Positions 8,378 to 14,736 of a DNA stretch of 41,649 nt are shown piece after piece. Source of the DNA: a virus; the IMG/VR virus record IMGVR_UViG_3300028763_000015, positions 1-41,649 of that record; one strand, 5' to 3'. Under the pieces are notes generated by a model that saw only the letters and a program-made list of their open reading frames with translations, did no database searches and was not told the DNA's origin. Numbering within the stretch: position 1 is the first letter of the stretch; each line of letters starts with the position of its first letter. Both the position numbers and the translations under genes were made by a program.

Positions 8378-8384
8378 CACAAAT

Positions 8385-8747
8385 ATGAAACATTTAAAAA
8401 AATTTGAGACTAATTATAACTATAGTAGCACTGAGCCATATATTATAGAATTTGAAATAGTAAATAAAATAATTGAGTTTATTAAAACAAATAAGTTGAA
8501 ATATATTGACAATATTAAAATATATGATGGTGAATATTATATAACATTAGGAAAAATTGGAAATTATGACAATACTTTATTGAAATATAAATATCCAGGT
8601 GATGAGCCAATAGAAATTATGATAGGCATACCTAGAAATGAAGGAGTTGATATTAATAATAGTATATTAGAACAAATAAGAAAATTAACAGAAGAAGATA
8701 TTAACGTTCTACATACTAAACAAGCATCATCAAAATTTAACATATAA
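8385..8747 (+). CDS. Unknown protein tagged at both ends (MKHLKKFE...SKFNI)
   Basis: 120 residues. The frame is open from an ATG at 8337 that overlaps the previous gene, but I choose 8385: it gives the N-terminus MKHLKKFETNYN, like its tagged neighbours, and has an A-rich leader with the promoter-like motif. The C-terminus is QASSKFNI. The middle is mixed alpha/beta with no known motif. The (L/I)xE protease site is not evident here. Confidence 0.75.
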   Translation: MKHLKKFETNYNYSSTEPYIIEFEIVNKIIEFIKTNKLKYIDNIKIYDGEYYITLGKIGNYDNTLLKYKYPGDEPIEIMIGIPRNEGVDINNSILEQIRKLTEEDINVLHTKQASSKFNI

Positions 8748-8768
8748 CACAAAAATAACATAAAAATT

Positions 8769-9257
8769 ATGGAATATTACGATCAATCGTATTTAGACTT
8801 ATTCAAAAAAGTTAATACCCAAAAAATTGAAACATCAAATCAATCATATGAACAATTAAGAGGAAATGATAACTCATTTAATTCTCAAATGTTAAAAGAA
8901 ACTCCTGATTATACTAATTATAACAAAAATTATAGTAATTTTAATAATCAAAATTTAAATGAAGTAAGAAGACAAGAATACTCACAAGATTTCAATATTA
9001 ATGAATTTAATATTGAAACAAGAGTAAATGGTCAGATTATAAATGAAGTTAAACAAGAGGAAAAAGGAAATAAGTTAAATGAAGTTATGCAAAAACTTCG
9101 TGACGAAAGACTAAATGAAATTAAACAATCACAAGAACTTCAAAGTTTAAATGAAAATATTGATTTTTCAAATTCTGATTACATATCAGTAGAAATGTTT
9201 GAAAAAGCAAGATACAATTCAATGATGCAAGTCGCTAATAGAATTAATCCAAGATGA
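8769..9257 (+). CDS. Asn/Gln-rich protein with LNE(V/I) repeats
   Basis: 162 residues, rich in Asn, Gln, Glu and Tyr. A short motif recurs: LNEVRRQE, INEVKQEE, LNEVMQKL and LNEIKQSQ, between about residues 62 and 120, implying a helical repeat region. The N-terminal third is disordered-looking. No enzymatic motif. It could be a scaffold-like or virion protein, unproven. It lies in the 7421-10722 operon. Confidence 0.75.
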   Translation: MEYYDQSYLDLFKKVNTQKIETSNQSYEQLRGNDNSFNSQMLKETPDYTNYNKNYSNFNNQNLNEVRRQEYSQDFNINEFNIETRVNGQIINEVKQEEKGNKLNEVMQKLRDERLNEIKQSQELQSLNENIDFSNSDYISVEMFEKARYNSMMQVANRINPR

Positions 9258-9269
9258 AATATAATAAAA

Positions 9270-9491
9270 ATGAAATTGGAAATGTTTAAAGAATATTACA
9301 TAGGAAGAAAAGGTTTTTATCATAATAAAAATGTAATAATTATATCTAACAGATACGATGAAATCGAGTATCAAGATTTTGGTTTTATTTTTGACAATTT
9401 TGAGATTTCTATTTTTTTTGATGATGGTTCTAAAAAAATAGTTAAATTGAAAGGCAATTTAATAAAAAGACAAATTAAACTAAAATTTTAA
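9270..9491 (+). CDS. Unknown small basic protein
   Basis: 73 residues, beta-rich and aromatic (FGFIFDNFEISIFFDDG), ending LIKRQIKLKF, which faintly resembles the RKLKL tail of the small-protein family elsewhere. The gene starts 12 nt after the previous stop. Unknown function. Confidence 0.7.
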   Translation: MKLEMFKEYYIGRKGFYHNKNVIIISNRYDEIEYQDFGFIFDNFEISIFFDDGSKKIVKLKGNLIKRQIKLKF

Positions 9492-9506
9492 AAATGATTT
9501 TTATTA

Positions 9507-9517
9507 TTTAATATATA
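9507..9517 (+). promoter_or_regulatory. A/T-only promoter-like motif
   Basis: TTTAATATATA followed by CAA, 21 nt before the ATG at 9539. A related AATAATATATATACA stretch at 9801-9815 precedes the next gene at 9840. Confidence 0.4.
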
Positions 9518-9538
9518 CAAAAAAACAGAAACATACAC

Positions 9539-9805
9539 ATGAATAAGATCAAAGATTTTAAACAATATAATGAAAGTTTATCTTTAACTGAAAAATTGTC
9601 AGATTTACAAATAGAATACAGAGAATATTTCAAATTTATACTTGATTGTTATGATGTAAAATCACCAGCCAAATTATCAGATGAAAAGAAAAGTGAATTC
9701 TTTGATAACGTAAACAAGTATTGGACTAAAGGAAAAGGTGCAACTAAAGATTTAGATAAAATAAAAATAGATATCTGCGGTGAAGAAAAAGTAATTAAAA
9801 AATAA
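9539..9805 (+). CDS. Unknown small protein with capsid-targeting-like N-terminus
   Basis: 88 residues. MNKIKDFKQYNESL resembles capsid-targeting peptides (YNE at 10-12 instead of (L/I)xE). The centre, VKSPAKLSDEKKSEFFDNVNKYW, looks like a short conserved helical segment I associate with phage head or core proteins, from memory and unverified. The lysine-rich C-terminus lacks the KFN(L/I) tag. Its own promoter-like motif lies 21 nt upstream. Confidence 0.75.
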   Translation: MNKIKDFKQYNESLSLTEKLSDLQIEYREYFKFILDCYDVKSPAKLSDEKKSEFFDNVNKYWTKGKGATKDLDKIKIDICGEEKVIKK

Positions 9806-9839
9806 TATATATACAATATAAAAATAAAATAATAAACAC

Positions 9840-10367
9840 ATGAAAGATAGCAAATTAAATAATCTACTTAGCATTGATAATTTCTCTGAAAAAGAAGTTT
9901 TCAAAAACGCAAAAGCAACTAAAAGAACTGAAGTAGCAAAAGACATTTTAGAAAGAAAAGAAGAATCTGGTGAAAACGTATCAGAAAAATCAAAAACCAA
10001 AGAAGAACATTCATATGGTAAATTAAACAACCTTTGTGATCTTGAAAATTTTACTGAAAAAGATTTTTTCAAAAGTTATGGTCCAACTAAACGTACTGAT
10101 GTAGCAAAAGACATTCTTAAAGAATTCAAAAACATCAAAGCAGATGATGACGAAGATGATGATAAATATGAAAAGAAAGGTAAAGTCGTAAAAAAACTTA
10201 AAGATGACGATAAGAAAGATAAAGACGATAAGAAAAAACCAATGAGCAAATCTAAAAAAGAAGATGAAGATGAAGATGACAAAGATGGAAAAAAAGAATT
10301 GTCAGCAGCTCAAAAGAAATTACCTGAAAGTTTACAAAAGGTTATGCTAAAAAGAATGAACAAATAA
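9840..10367 (+). CDS. Internally duplicated protein with Asp/Lys-rich tail
   Basis: 175 residues. Two ~34-residue copies are visible: KLNNLLSIDNFSEKEVF...TKRTEVAKDILE (about 5-38) and KLNNLCDLENFTEKDFF...TKRTDVAKDILK (about 61-94). They are followed by a highly charged Asp/Glu/Lys region (about 100-150) and a conserved-looking end LPESLQKVMLKRMNK. No enzymatic motif. The repeat could be a binding element and the charged tail a DNA- or scaffold-interacting linker. It overlaps no neighbour and is 4 nt upstream of the holin-like gene. Confidence 0.8.
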   Translation: MKDSKLNNLLSIDNFSEKEVFKNAKATKRTEVAKDILERKEESGENVSEKSKTKEEHSYGKLNNLCDLENFTEKDFFKSYGPTKRTDVAKDILKEFKNIKADDDEDDDKYEKKGKVVKKLKDDDKKDKDDKKKPMSKSKKEDEDEDDKDGKKELSAAQKKLPESLQKVMLKRMNK

Positions 10368-10371
10368 AATT

Positions 10372-10722
10372 ATGAAAAAAACTTATTTTTTTGGATGGAC
10401 AAATATTAAAAAATTTATTACTGAAATAATAAAAATGTATTCGAATAAAGATTCTTATTTTTCTAAAAAGAGAGTAGAATCATCTATTGCATTTATAATT
10501 GGACAATGGGGTATGATTTATTTTTTACTTCAATCAATAAGCACATTATCAGCGGGAGATTTCGCAATCTGGGCTGGTGTAGAATTTGCAGTAGCTGGAT
10601 ATATTGTTCATTATATACAGCAAGAAAAAAAGGTTATAAATACTGTTGATACTACTAAAACTGATTCTAATGATAATACAACAGCAATCAATACAGTTAA
10701 AACTGACTCTACTGAAAAATAA
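10372..10722 (+). CDS. Small membrane protein, holin candidate
   Basis: 116 residues with two hydrophobic helices at about 38-58 and 64-82 separated by a short turn (TLSAGD), a basic N-terminal region before the first helix (SKKRVESS) and a hydrophilic Thr/Asp/Lys tail. Size and two-helix topology match class II-type holins, which permeabilise the inner membrane to release or activate endolysin. The glucosaminidase at 27799-28263 is far away, so this is not a classic lysis cassette. Last gene of the 7421-10722 operon, directly before a bidirectional terminator. An alternative is any small phage membrane protein. Confidence 0.55.
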   Translation: MKKTYFFGWTNIKKFITEIIKMYSNKDSYFSKKRVESSIAFIIGQWGMIYFLLQSISTLSAGDFAIWAGVEFAVAGYIVHYIQQEKKVINTVDTTKTDSNDNTTAINTVKTDSTEK

Positions 10723-10740
10723 TTCACAAAATTAAAACAA

Positions 10741-10771
10741 AAAAAAGCTTCATTTTTTATGAAGCTTTTTT
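10741..10771. terminator. Bidirectional intrinsic terminator
   Basis: An 8-bp core stem AGCTTCAT (10746-10753) with its complement (10759-10766), a T5 loop, A-run and T-run flanks. It serves the convergent genes ending at 10722 (plus) and 10772 (minus). Confidence 0.85.
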
Positions 10772-11524
10772 TTATTTTGACATTTTTAATTCTTCATCTT
10801 TAATTCTATTCTTTGAAACATTAAAATATTTTATATCTAATTCAATTCCTATGAAATTTCTATCATATCTTAAACATGCAATTCCAGTTGTTCCACTACC
10901 CATGCAATTATCTAATACAGTATCACCTTTTTCAGTGTATGTCTTTATTAACTCACTCAGTAAATCTATGGATTTTTCTGTTGGATGCTTTACTATACTT
11001 GGATGAGGTTTAGGAAATTTCCAAATTGATTTAGGGTATTTTAAAGTTGTTCCTGCTCTTGAATCATCAGTACTTTTAAATTTACCATAATTTTGATTCT
11101 TAGGAATTTTATTCATATATGTTTTACCTTTAGAATGTAAAGGAACTCCAGTGTCTATCATTTGAGGAAAATACTTAGGTAATTTCTTATAAAATACTGC
11201 AATCTGCTCATGTGATCTAAGTGGCATACGTTTAGAATTTAAAAATCCTGTTGTCAATTCTTTGTCCCAAATAATATCATATCTAAACATCTTTCTATTG
11301 CTATTAACCAAGTCCACATAGAACAATCCTTGAGCAAACAATACAATTGCACCATTAGACTTTATTATTCTCTTATACTGCTCCCATAAAGGTTCAAATG
11401 GTATTTTCAAATCTTTTTTATTTTGGGTAACTCCAAAAGGCAAATCGCACAAAATCAAATCAACAGATTTATCTGGAATATCTATCATCATCTCTAAGCA
11501 ATCACCATTTTTTAAATCATACAT
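10772..11524 (-). CDS. Site-specific DNA methyltransferase (beta class, N6-A or N4-C)
   Basis: 250 residues. Catalytic motif IV is DLPFG (27-31), near the N-terminus, and the AdoMet-binding motif I DNCMGSGTTG (205-214) is near the C-terminus. This order defines beta-class amino-methyltransferases. DLPF in place of DPPY is a known variant. Between them, LRSHEQIAVFYKK and KPHPSIVKHPTEKS(I) match conserved segments of the family. No restriction enzyme is visible nearby, so it is a solitary enzyme, plausibly protecting phage DNA from host restriction or marking it. It is the last gene of the ten-gene minus-strand run. Target sequence cannot be read from the protein. Confidence 0.92.
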   Translation of the reverse strand: MYDLKNGDCLEMMIDIPDKSVDLILCDLPFGVTQNKKDLKIPFEPLWEQYKRIIKSNGAIVLFAQGLFYVDLVNSNRKMFRYDIIWDKELTTGFLNSKRMPLRSHEQIAVFYKKLPKYFPQMIDTGVPLHSKGKTYMNKIPKNQNYGKFKSTDDSRAGTTLKYPKSIWKFPKPHPSIVKHPTEKSIDLLSELIKTYTEKGDTVLDNCMGSGTTGIACLRYDRNFIGIELDIKYFNVSKNRIKDEELKMSK

Positions 11525-11573
11525 ATTATTTTGTTATTTTATATTATTTTATTTTATATTATTTTATATGTTA

Positions 11574-11891
11574 TTATTGGTAAAAAGATTTAATTTTTTT
11601 GCAATATCCTTTATATTTTGTTGGAATATCACTATCAAAATCACAAATATTCCATTCCTGTTGATTAATCATTGAAGATAATGTTCTTTGGGAATTTTCT
11701 CCAAACATTATCTTATGAGAAGGATGAGAATCTACCCAAGCTCCATGTAGCATACTCCAATAAACTAATGATTCCCATTTAGTTGAAATTTCCATTGGAC
11801 AAAATAATTCTACAGTATCACCAGCATATATATTTTTACCAAAATCATCTTTGTATATTAAATATTTCTTCTTATAATTTTGTATTGTCAT
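11574..11891 (-). CDS. Unknown small protein, probably conserved in phages
   Basis: 105 residues. IYKDDFGKNIYAGDTVEL is the 'DxxGxxIxxGDxV' pattern found at the start of small SH3-like phage and plasmid proteins; WVDSHPSHKIM and the basic end follow. No catalytic motif. It overlaps the upstream gene (11872-12090) by 20 nt, implying translational coupling. Function unknown. Confidence 0.75.
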   Translation of the reverse strand: MTIQNYKKKYLIYKDDFGKNIYAGDTVELFCPMEISTKWESLVYWSMLHGAWVDSHPSHKIMFGENSQRTLSSMINQQEWNICDFDSDIPTKYKGYCKKIKSFYQ

Positions 11892-12090
11892 TTGATTTAG
11901 AAATTATTTCATTTAATTTATCAAGTCTTATTTTTATTTTTTCTTTTCTTATTTGTTCAATCTTATATTGTTGACTTAATATAGTCCACTCCTTTAACAT
12001 GCTAGTAACTGAATTTGTCTTTATTTGATCAGGTAATTCATCTCGACTGAATTTAACATCAAATTTTGTTTCGTCTATTGTTATTTTCAT
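11872..12090 (-). CDS. Unknown small protein with coiled-coil C-terminus
   Basis: 72 residues; a short beta N-terminus (MKITIDETKFDVKFSR) and a charged helix (about 38-65) likely to form a coiled coil. The ATGA at 12087-12090 overlaps its start with the stop of the 12087-12671 gene, so it is translationally coupled. Function unknown. Confidence 0.75.
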   Translation of the reverse strand: MKITIDETKFDVKFSRDELPDQIKTNSVTSMLKEWTILSQQYKIEQIRKEKIKIRLDKLNEIISKSNDNTKL

Positions 12091-12110
12091 TTTAATTTTT
12101 TTAATTTTTT
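12087..12110 (-). repeat. A-rich gene-junction repeat, copy 1
   Basis: A 24-nt sequence identical to 12978-13001. On the minus strand it ends in ...AAATTAAAATGA, so it encodes the KKLKKLK tail of one gene and contains the overlapping start of the next. Confidence 0.6.
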
Positions 12111-12671
12111 ATATCTAATATATGATTTTGTTTCTTGATGTTCATAATAACTCCAAATTTCTTTCAATTGAGATTCATCTTTAATACGACTTTCATCATC
12201 AATCTCTATAACATTAACATAAAATGTTTTTGGTGTGAAAGGAATTTTTATTGTTTGTTTGCTTGTAATACTTTCATTCTTATTATTAAGTGCTCCGCCA
12301 GTATATGATGAATTATTTTCATCAACAAAAACAATTGCATCCAAATAATATGGACTACCATCAGTTGATACTTTAAAAACAGCACTACAACGATTATTCT
12401 GAAATAACATTTCACTATCATCCATAGTCACATCAATCCATTCATCATCAGTACACATGATAGGTGCAATTGGCTTAAAATTAGCTAATTTTGTAAAATA
12501 ACTAATAGCATATGACGCTGAAAACCCAGAATGTCCTTGTTTAGAAAAAACTTCTAGTAACTCTAACACATTTTCTTGTACCCATTTATCTGGATCATTT
12601 TCACATTCTTCAACAGGTTTATAACCTATTTTTAGAAATTCTCTTTTAGCGTGTTCTATTAAATTACTCAT
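12087..12671 (-). CDS. Conserved phage protein of unknown function
   Basis: 194 residues. The segment ENVLELLEVFSKQGHSGFSA (33-52) followed by YFTKLANFKPIAPI, DDEWIDV and FQNNRCSAVFK is a pattern I recall from a widely distributed conserved hypothetical phage protein; this is memory, not a search. A central beta region (YLDAIVFVDE, IPFTPKTFYVNVI) follows. The protein ends RYKKLKKLK, the tail shared with 12978-13241. It overlaps the downstream gene by ATGA. No function is known to me. Confidence 0.8.
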   Translation of the reverse strand: MSNLIEHAKREFLKIGYKPVEECENDPDKWVQENVLELLEVFSKQGHSGFSASYAISYFTKLANFKPIAPIMCTDDEWIDVTMDDSEMLFQNNRCSAVFKVSTDGSPYYLDAIVFVDENNSSYTGGALNNKNESITSKQTIKIPFTPKTFYVNVIEIDDESRIKDESQLKEIWSYYEHQETKSYIRYKKLKKLK

Positions 12672-12981
12672 TTTTATTATCTACTATTTTTCCAAGTTTA
12701 TTTCTTCTTAATATATTATTAAATACTTTGTATAATTCTGTATCAGATTCTAATTTATTTATGATTTGATTTGCTTCTAATATCAACAATTTTTCATGCT
12801 CATTTTTTTTTTCATCTTCAGTCATATTCAGAAGTCTATCAATTTCACATCTATAAACATCTAATTGATTTTTTTTTAATTCTTTAAATAATTTATTGAT
12901 TTGTTCGAACTGTTTATTACTTTCATAAAATGGATTAATTGAATTGATTATAGTTTTTATTATATCTTTAAAAAGTTTCAT
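12664..12981 (-). CDS. Unknown helical protein
   Basis: 105 residues from the ATG at 12981, MKLFKDIIKTIINSINPFYE. The frame is open further upstream (to 13044), but the 12981 start makes an ATGA overlap with the stop of 12978-13241 and avoids reading the previous gene's lysine-rich tail in another frame. Entirely helical and charged, with a coiled-coil-like stretch around 20-50. Function unknown. Confidence 0.75.
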   Translation of the reverse strand: MKLFKDIIKTIINSINPFYESNKQFEQINKLFKELKKNQLDVYRCEIDRLLNMTEDEKKNEHEKLLILEANQIINKLESDTELYKVFNNILRRNKLGKIVDNKNE

Positions 12982-13001
12982 TTTAATTTTTTTAATTTTT
13001 T
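12978..13001 (-). repeat. A-rich gene-junction repeat, copy 2
   Basis: Identical over 24 nt to 12087-12110 and in the same position: end of one gene, ATGA start of the next. Confidence 0.6.
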
Positions 13002-13241
13002 TAATTTTTCTTTTCTTGAATTGTAATTTATATATCTGTGACATCTATTACAAGCCCAACTATCTGGCTCATATTGTTTATCTGGTTGATATGGTTTGTG
13101 ACCATTTATTTTACAAATCAATGGCATAAATGTATCATCAAAAGTAATTCTATCAAAATTTTTAATTAATTTCCAAGTTTTATTCCAATTCTTATATTTA
13201 ATATAATGAAATAAATTTTGTGTTTCTCTACCACATCCCAT
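12978..13241 (-). CDS. Small zinc-ribbon-like protein
   Basis: 87 residues. Cys43, His48, Cys64 and Cys67 (LICKINGHKP... and WACNRCHRY) form a likely zinc site, similar to the DUF1660-type pattern CxxxGH...CxRC in prophage proteins. The tail is KEKLKKLKKLK. It probably binds protein or nucleic acid; no enzyme motif. It is in the minus-strand run, overlapping 13228-13482 by 14 nt and the next gene by 4 nt. Confidence 0.75.
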   Translation of the reverse strand: MGCGRETQNLFHYIKYKNWNKTWKLIKNFDRITFDDTFMPLICKINGHKPYQPDKQYEPDSWACNRCHRYINYNSRKEKLKKLKKLK

Positions 13242-13482
13242 AACTATTCAACATTTTTATTTTTAATTTTCTATATTCTTTTATTGACATAAAATCACAT
13301 TCAAGATACCAACTTTGAATAGTGGTTCCAAATTTTACAGAATATAAAATATCAGATAAATTATCTGAATATCGATATGAATATCCATATATTTTATATG
13401 TTTTATACTCCTTGAGATTCCATCCATAAATATTTTTAGAATTATTTATGAATATAACGTTATCACCAACATGAAACTTCAT
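13228..13482 (-). CDS. Small SH3-like protein with RKLK tail
   Basis: 84 residues. MKFHVGDNVIFINNSKN, then KEYKTYKIYGYSY, then FMSIKEYRKLKIKML. This order (GDxV strand, KxYxI strand, F...KEYRKLKxxxL tail) is shared with the plus-strand genes at 16926, 17183, 17505, 19879, 22106 and 22338. I infer a small barrel with a C-terminal basic helix. Function unknown. The tail coding region overlaps the start of the next gene. Confidence 0.75.
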   Translation of the reverse strand: MKFHVGDNVIFINNSKNIYGWNLKEYKTYKIYGYSYRYSDNLSDILYSVKFGTTIQSWYLECDFMSIKEYRKLKIKMLNSYGMW

Positions 13483-13492
13483 ATTTTAGATA

Positions 13493-13681
13493 TTAAAAAT
13501 TAAATGATTTGTTTTGTGTTTTTGGTTTTTCTGATGTGAATAATGCATCGAATTGTCTCTTGTTAAATTCTGTGTCTCCATATTGTCCATCAACATGATA
13601 TTTATTGTCTTTGGTGTGTGAATAATTGTAGGTTTTGTTATTTTCAAACTGCCCGTAATCTAGCTTACATATAGCTCTCAT
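13493..13681 (-). CDS. Small protein, SH3-like candidate
   Basis: 62 residues, MRAICKLDYGQFENNKTYNY then FNKRQFDALF. The ICKxDYxxFxxxKTYxY pattern resembles the first half of the small SH3-like family, but the RKLKL tail is missing. Function unknown. Confidence 0.65.
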   Translation of the reverse strand: MRAICKLDYGQFENNKTYNYSHTKDNKYHVDGQYGDTEFNKRQFDALFTSEKPKTQNKSFNF

Positions 13682-13698
13682 TATTATTTATTTATTTT

Positions 13699-13989
13699 TT
13701 ATAATATATTTATTACTTTACCATATACATTTTTGGTCCAGCCATTTATGTGTCCTTTATTGTTACCGATAAGAACTCCTTGTTCTAAGTTTTTTGATTT
13801 TACTAAGTGAGTATATAATTTTCCGTGATATTTACAATAAACAATATCTCCTACATTTACTGATTCCCAAGTAGCTGGTTCTAATGTTACAGGTTGTTTT
13901 GATTTTATTAATGGAAGCATTGAGTTTCCTGGCTCTTTACTAATAATTGTTTCTCCAGCTAAAAGTCTTTCAACTTTATTATTTGTCAT
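13699..13989 (-). CDS. S24/S26-type peptidase-fold protein
   Basis: 96 residues. GNSMLPLI (21-28) matches the nucleophile box of LexA/signal-peptidase-fold proteins (Ser23), VNVGDIVYCKYHG (45-56) matches their conserved strand, YTHLVKSK (59-66) supplies His61, and IGNNKGHINGW with VYGKVINIL closes the fold. A His rather than Lys in the third box recalls archaeal/eukaryotic-type (S26B) signal peptidases. There is no DNA-binding domain and no membrane anchor, so it is neither a repressor nor a standard signal peptidase. Similar stand-alone domains occur in phages, as I recall; their role is not known to me. Confidence 0.7.
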   Translation of the reverse strand: MTNNKVERLLAGETIISKEPGNSMLPLIKSKQPVTLEPATWESVNVGDIVYCKYHGKLYTHLVKSKNLEQGVLIGNNKGHINGWTKNVYGKVINIL

Positions 13990-13997
13990 ATGATTTT

Positions 13998-14285
13998 TTA
14001 TTTATAATTATAATTATGATGAACTGATGCAAAAACTCTTCCACTAACTTCTATATTACTATAAATTCCTTCTGGCGTGTCACATTTTATATCATAATTT
14101 ACTGTGTAACCATCATTACTCCATTCTGCAGTTATAATTGATCCACAATTATATACTCTATTCCAATCATTAAATCCTTTACCTCCGTGATCACAAGAAG
14201 AACCACAATATGGACATGTTTTATATTCTTTATTGTGATTCCAATCAAAATCACCTTTTTGTCCGTTTAAAATGTATTTTGTCAT
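13998..14285 (-). CDS. Small Cys-rich, probably zinc-binding protein
   Basis: 95 residues. CPYCGSSC (Cys24, 27, 31) and YNCGS (Cys47) suggest a metal site; FNDWNRVYNC and TAEWSNDGYTVNYDIKCD look like conserved beta strands. First gene of the ten-gene minus-strand run ending with the methyltransferase. No clear minus-strand TAnnTTTG promoter is visible before it. Function unknown. Confidence 0.75.
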   Translation of the reverse strand: MTKYILNGQKGDFDWNHNKEYKTCPYCGSSCDHGGKGFNDWNRVYNCGSIITAEWSNDGYTVNYDIKCDTPEGIYSNIEVSGRVFASVHHNYNYK

Positions 14286-14292
14286 AAAAAGT

Positions 14293-14322
14293 TTGTGTTA
14301 TTAAATAATTTTGTTATCTTTG
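14293..14322 (+). promoter_or_regulatory. Bacteroidota-type promoter with long leader
   Basis: TTG (14293-14295), 19 nt, TATCTTTG (14315-14322). Transcription would start near 14330 and leave a ~180-nt leader before the ATG at 14510, containing the mini-ORF and hairpin described separately. Confidence 0.75.
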
Positions 14323-14456
14323 CAAAATCTAGTTGAGTCTAGTTCGGTTTAAAATTATATCACTTATATCACATAAATAAAAAAAGTTTTATATTTTTTA
14401 AAAACATTCAATTCAAAAAAGTATATATAAAAATTAAAGATAAAATAATACATAAA

Positions 14457-14483
14457 ATGAAGAAAAAATTAGATAAATATTAG
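14457..14483 (+). CDS. Possible 8-residue leader peptide
   Basis: ATG at 14457, reading MKKKLDKY then TAG, in the leader of the 14510 gene. The stop codon is in the first arm of the hairpin at 14481-14502. It could be chance; no codon bias typical of attenuation is obvious other than lysine. Confidence 0.25.
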   Translation: MKKKLDKY

Positions 14484-14502
14484 ATTATTAAAAAATAATC
14501 TA
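14481..14502 (+). promoter_or_regulatory. Hairpin just before the start of 14510
   Basis: A perfect 9-bp stem TAGATTATT/AATAATCTA with an AAAA loop, ending 7 nt before the ATG. No T-run follows, so it is unlikely to be a terminator; it may limit ribosome access. Confidence 0.4.
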
Positions 14503-14509
14503 ATAAAAA

Positions 14510-14734
14510 ATGAAAAGAATCAAATGTAAAAAATCAGATGTAGTAACTGACAACAGAACCTACAACATTCTAAATAATGATAATACAGATCCTTATTGGG
14601 ACGAAGGATTACACTTTTATCCAGAACAATCAAGAATAACAAGAAAGTTTAAAAAGAAACAATTGCTAATGTATCAAATAAGAATGTATAAAACTTGGAA
14701 GCACAATAGAAGTAATCAATATAAAGTAAAATAA
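14510..14734 (+). CDS. Unknown small basic protein
   Basis: 74 residues, with an aromatic, acidic core (YWDEGLHFYPEQSRITRKF) and a strongly basic, aromatic C-terminal half (LLMYQIRMYKTWKHNRSNQY). This charge distribution suggests RNA or DNA binding, unproven. Its start is set by the A-rich leader and hairpin. It is 2 nt upstream of the next gene. Confidence 0.75.
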   Translation: MKRIKCKKSDVVTDNRTYNILNNDNTDPYWDEGLHFYPEQSRITRKFKKKQLLMYQIRMYKTWKHNRSNQYKVK

Positions 14735-14736
14735 TT

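Noticed and set aside
8337-8384. Upstream ATG at 8337 for the 8385 gene
   Set aside because: It lies inside the previous gene and would add a non-conserved extension ahead of the typical MKHLKKFE start.
13493-13510. C-terminal KSFNF as another KFN(L/I) tag
   Set aside because: Spacing and last residue differ, and the protein has no matching N-terminus.
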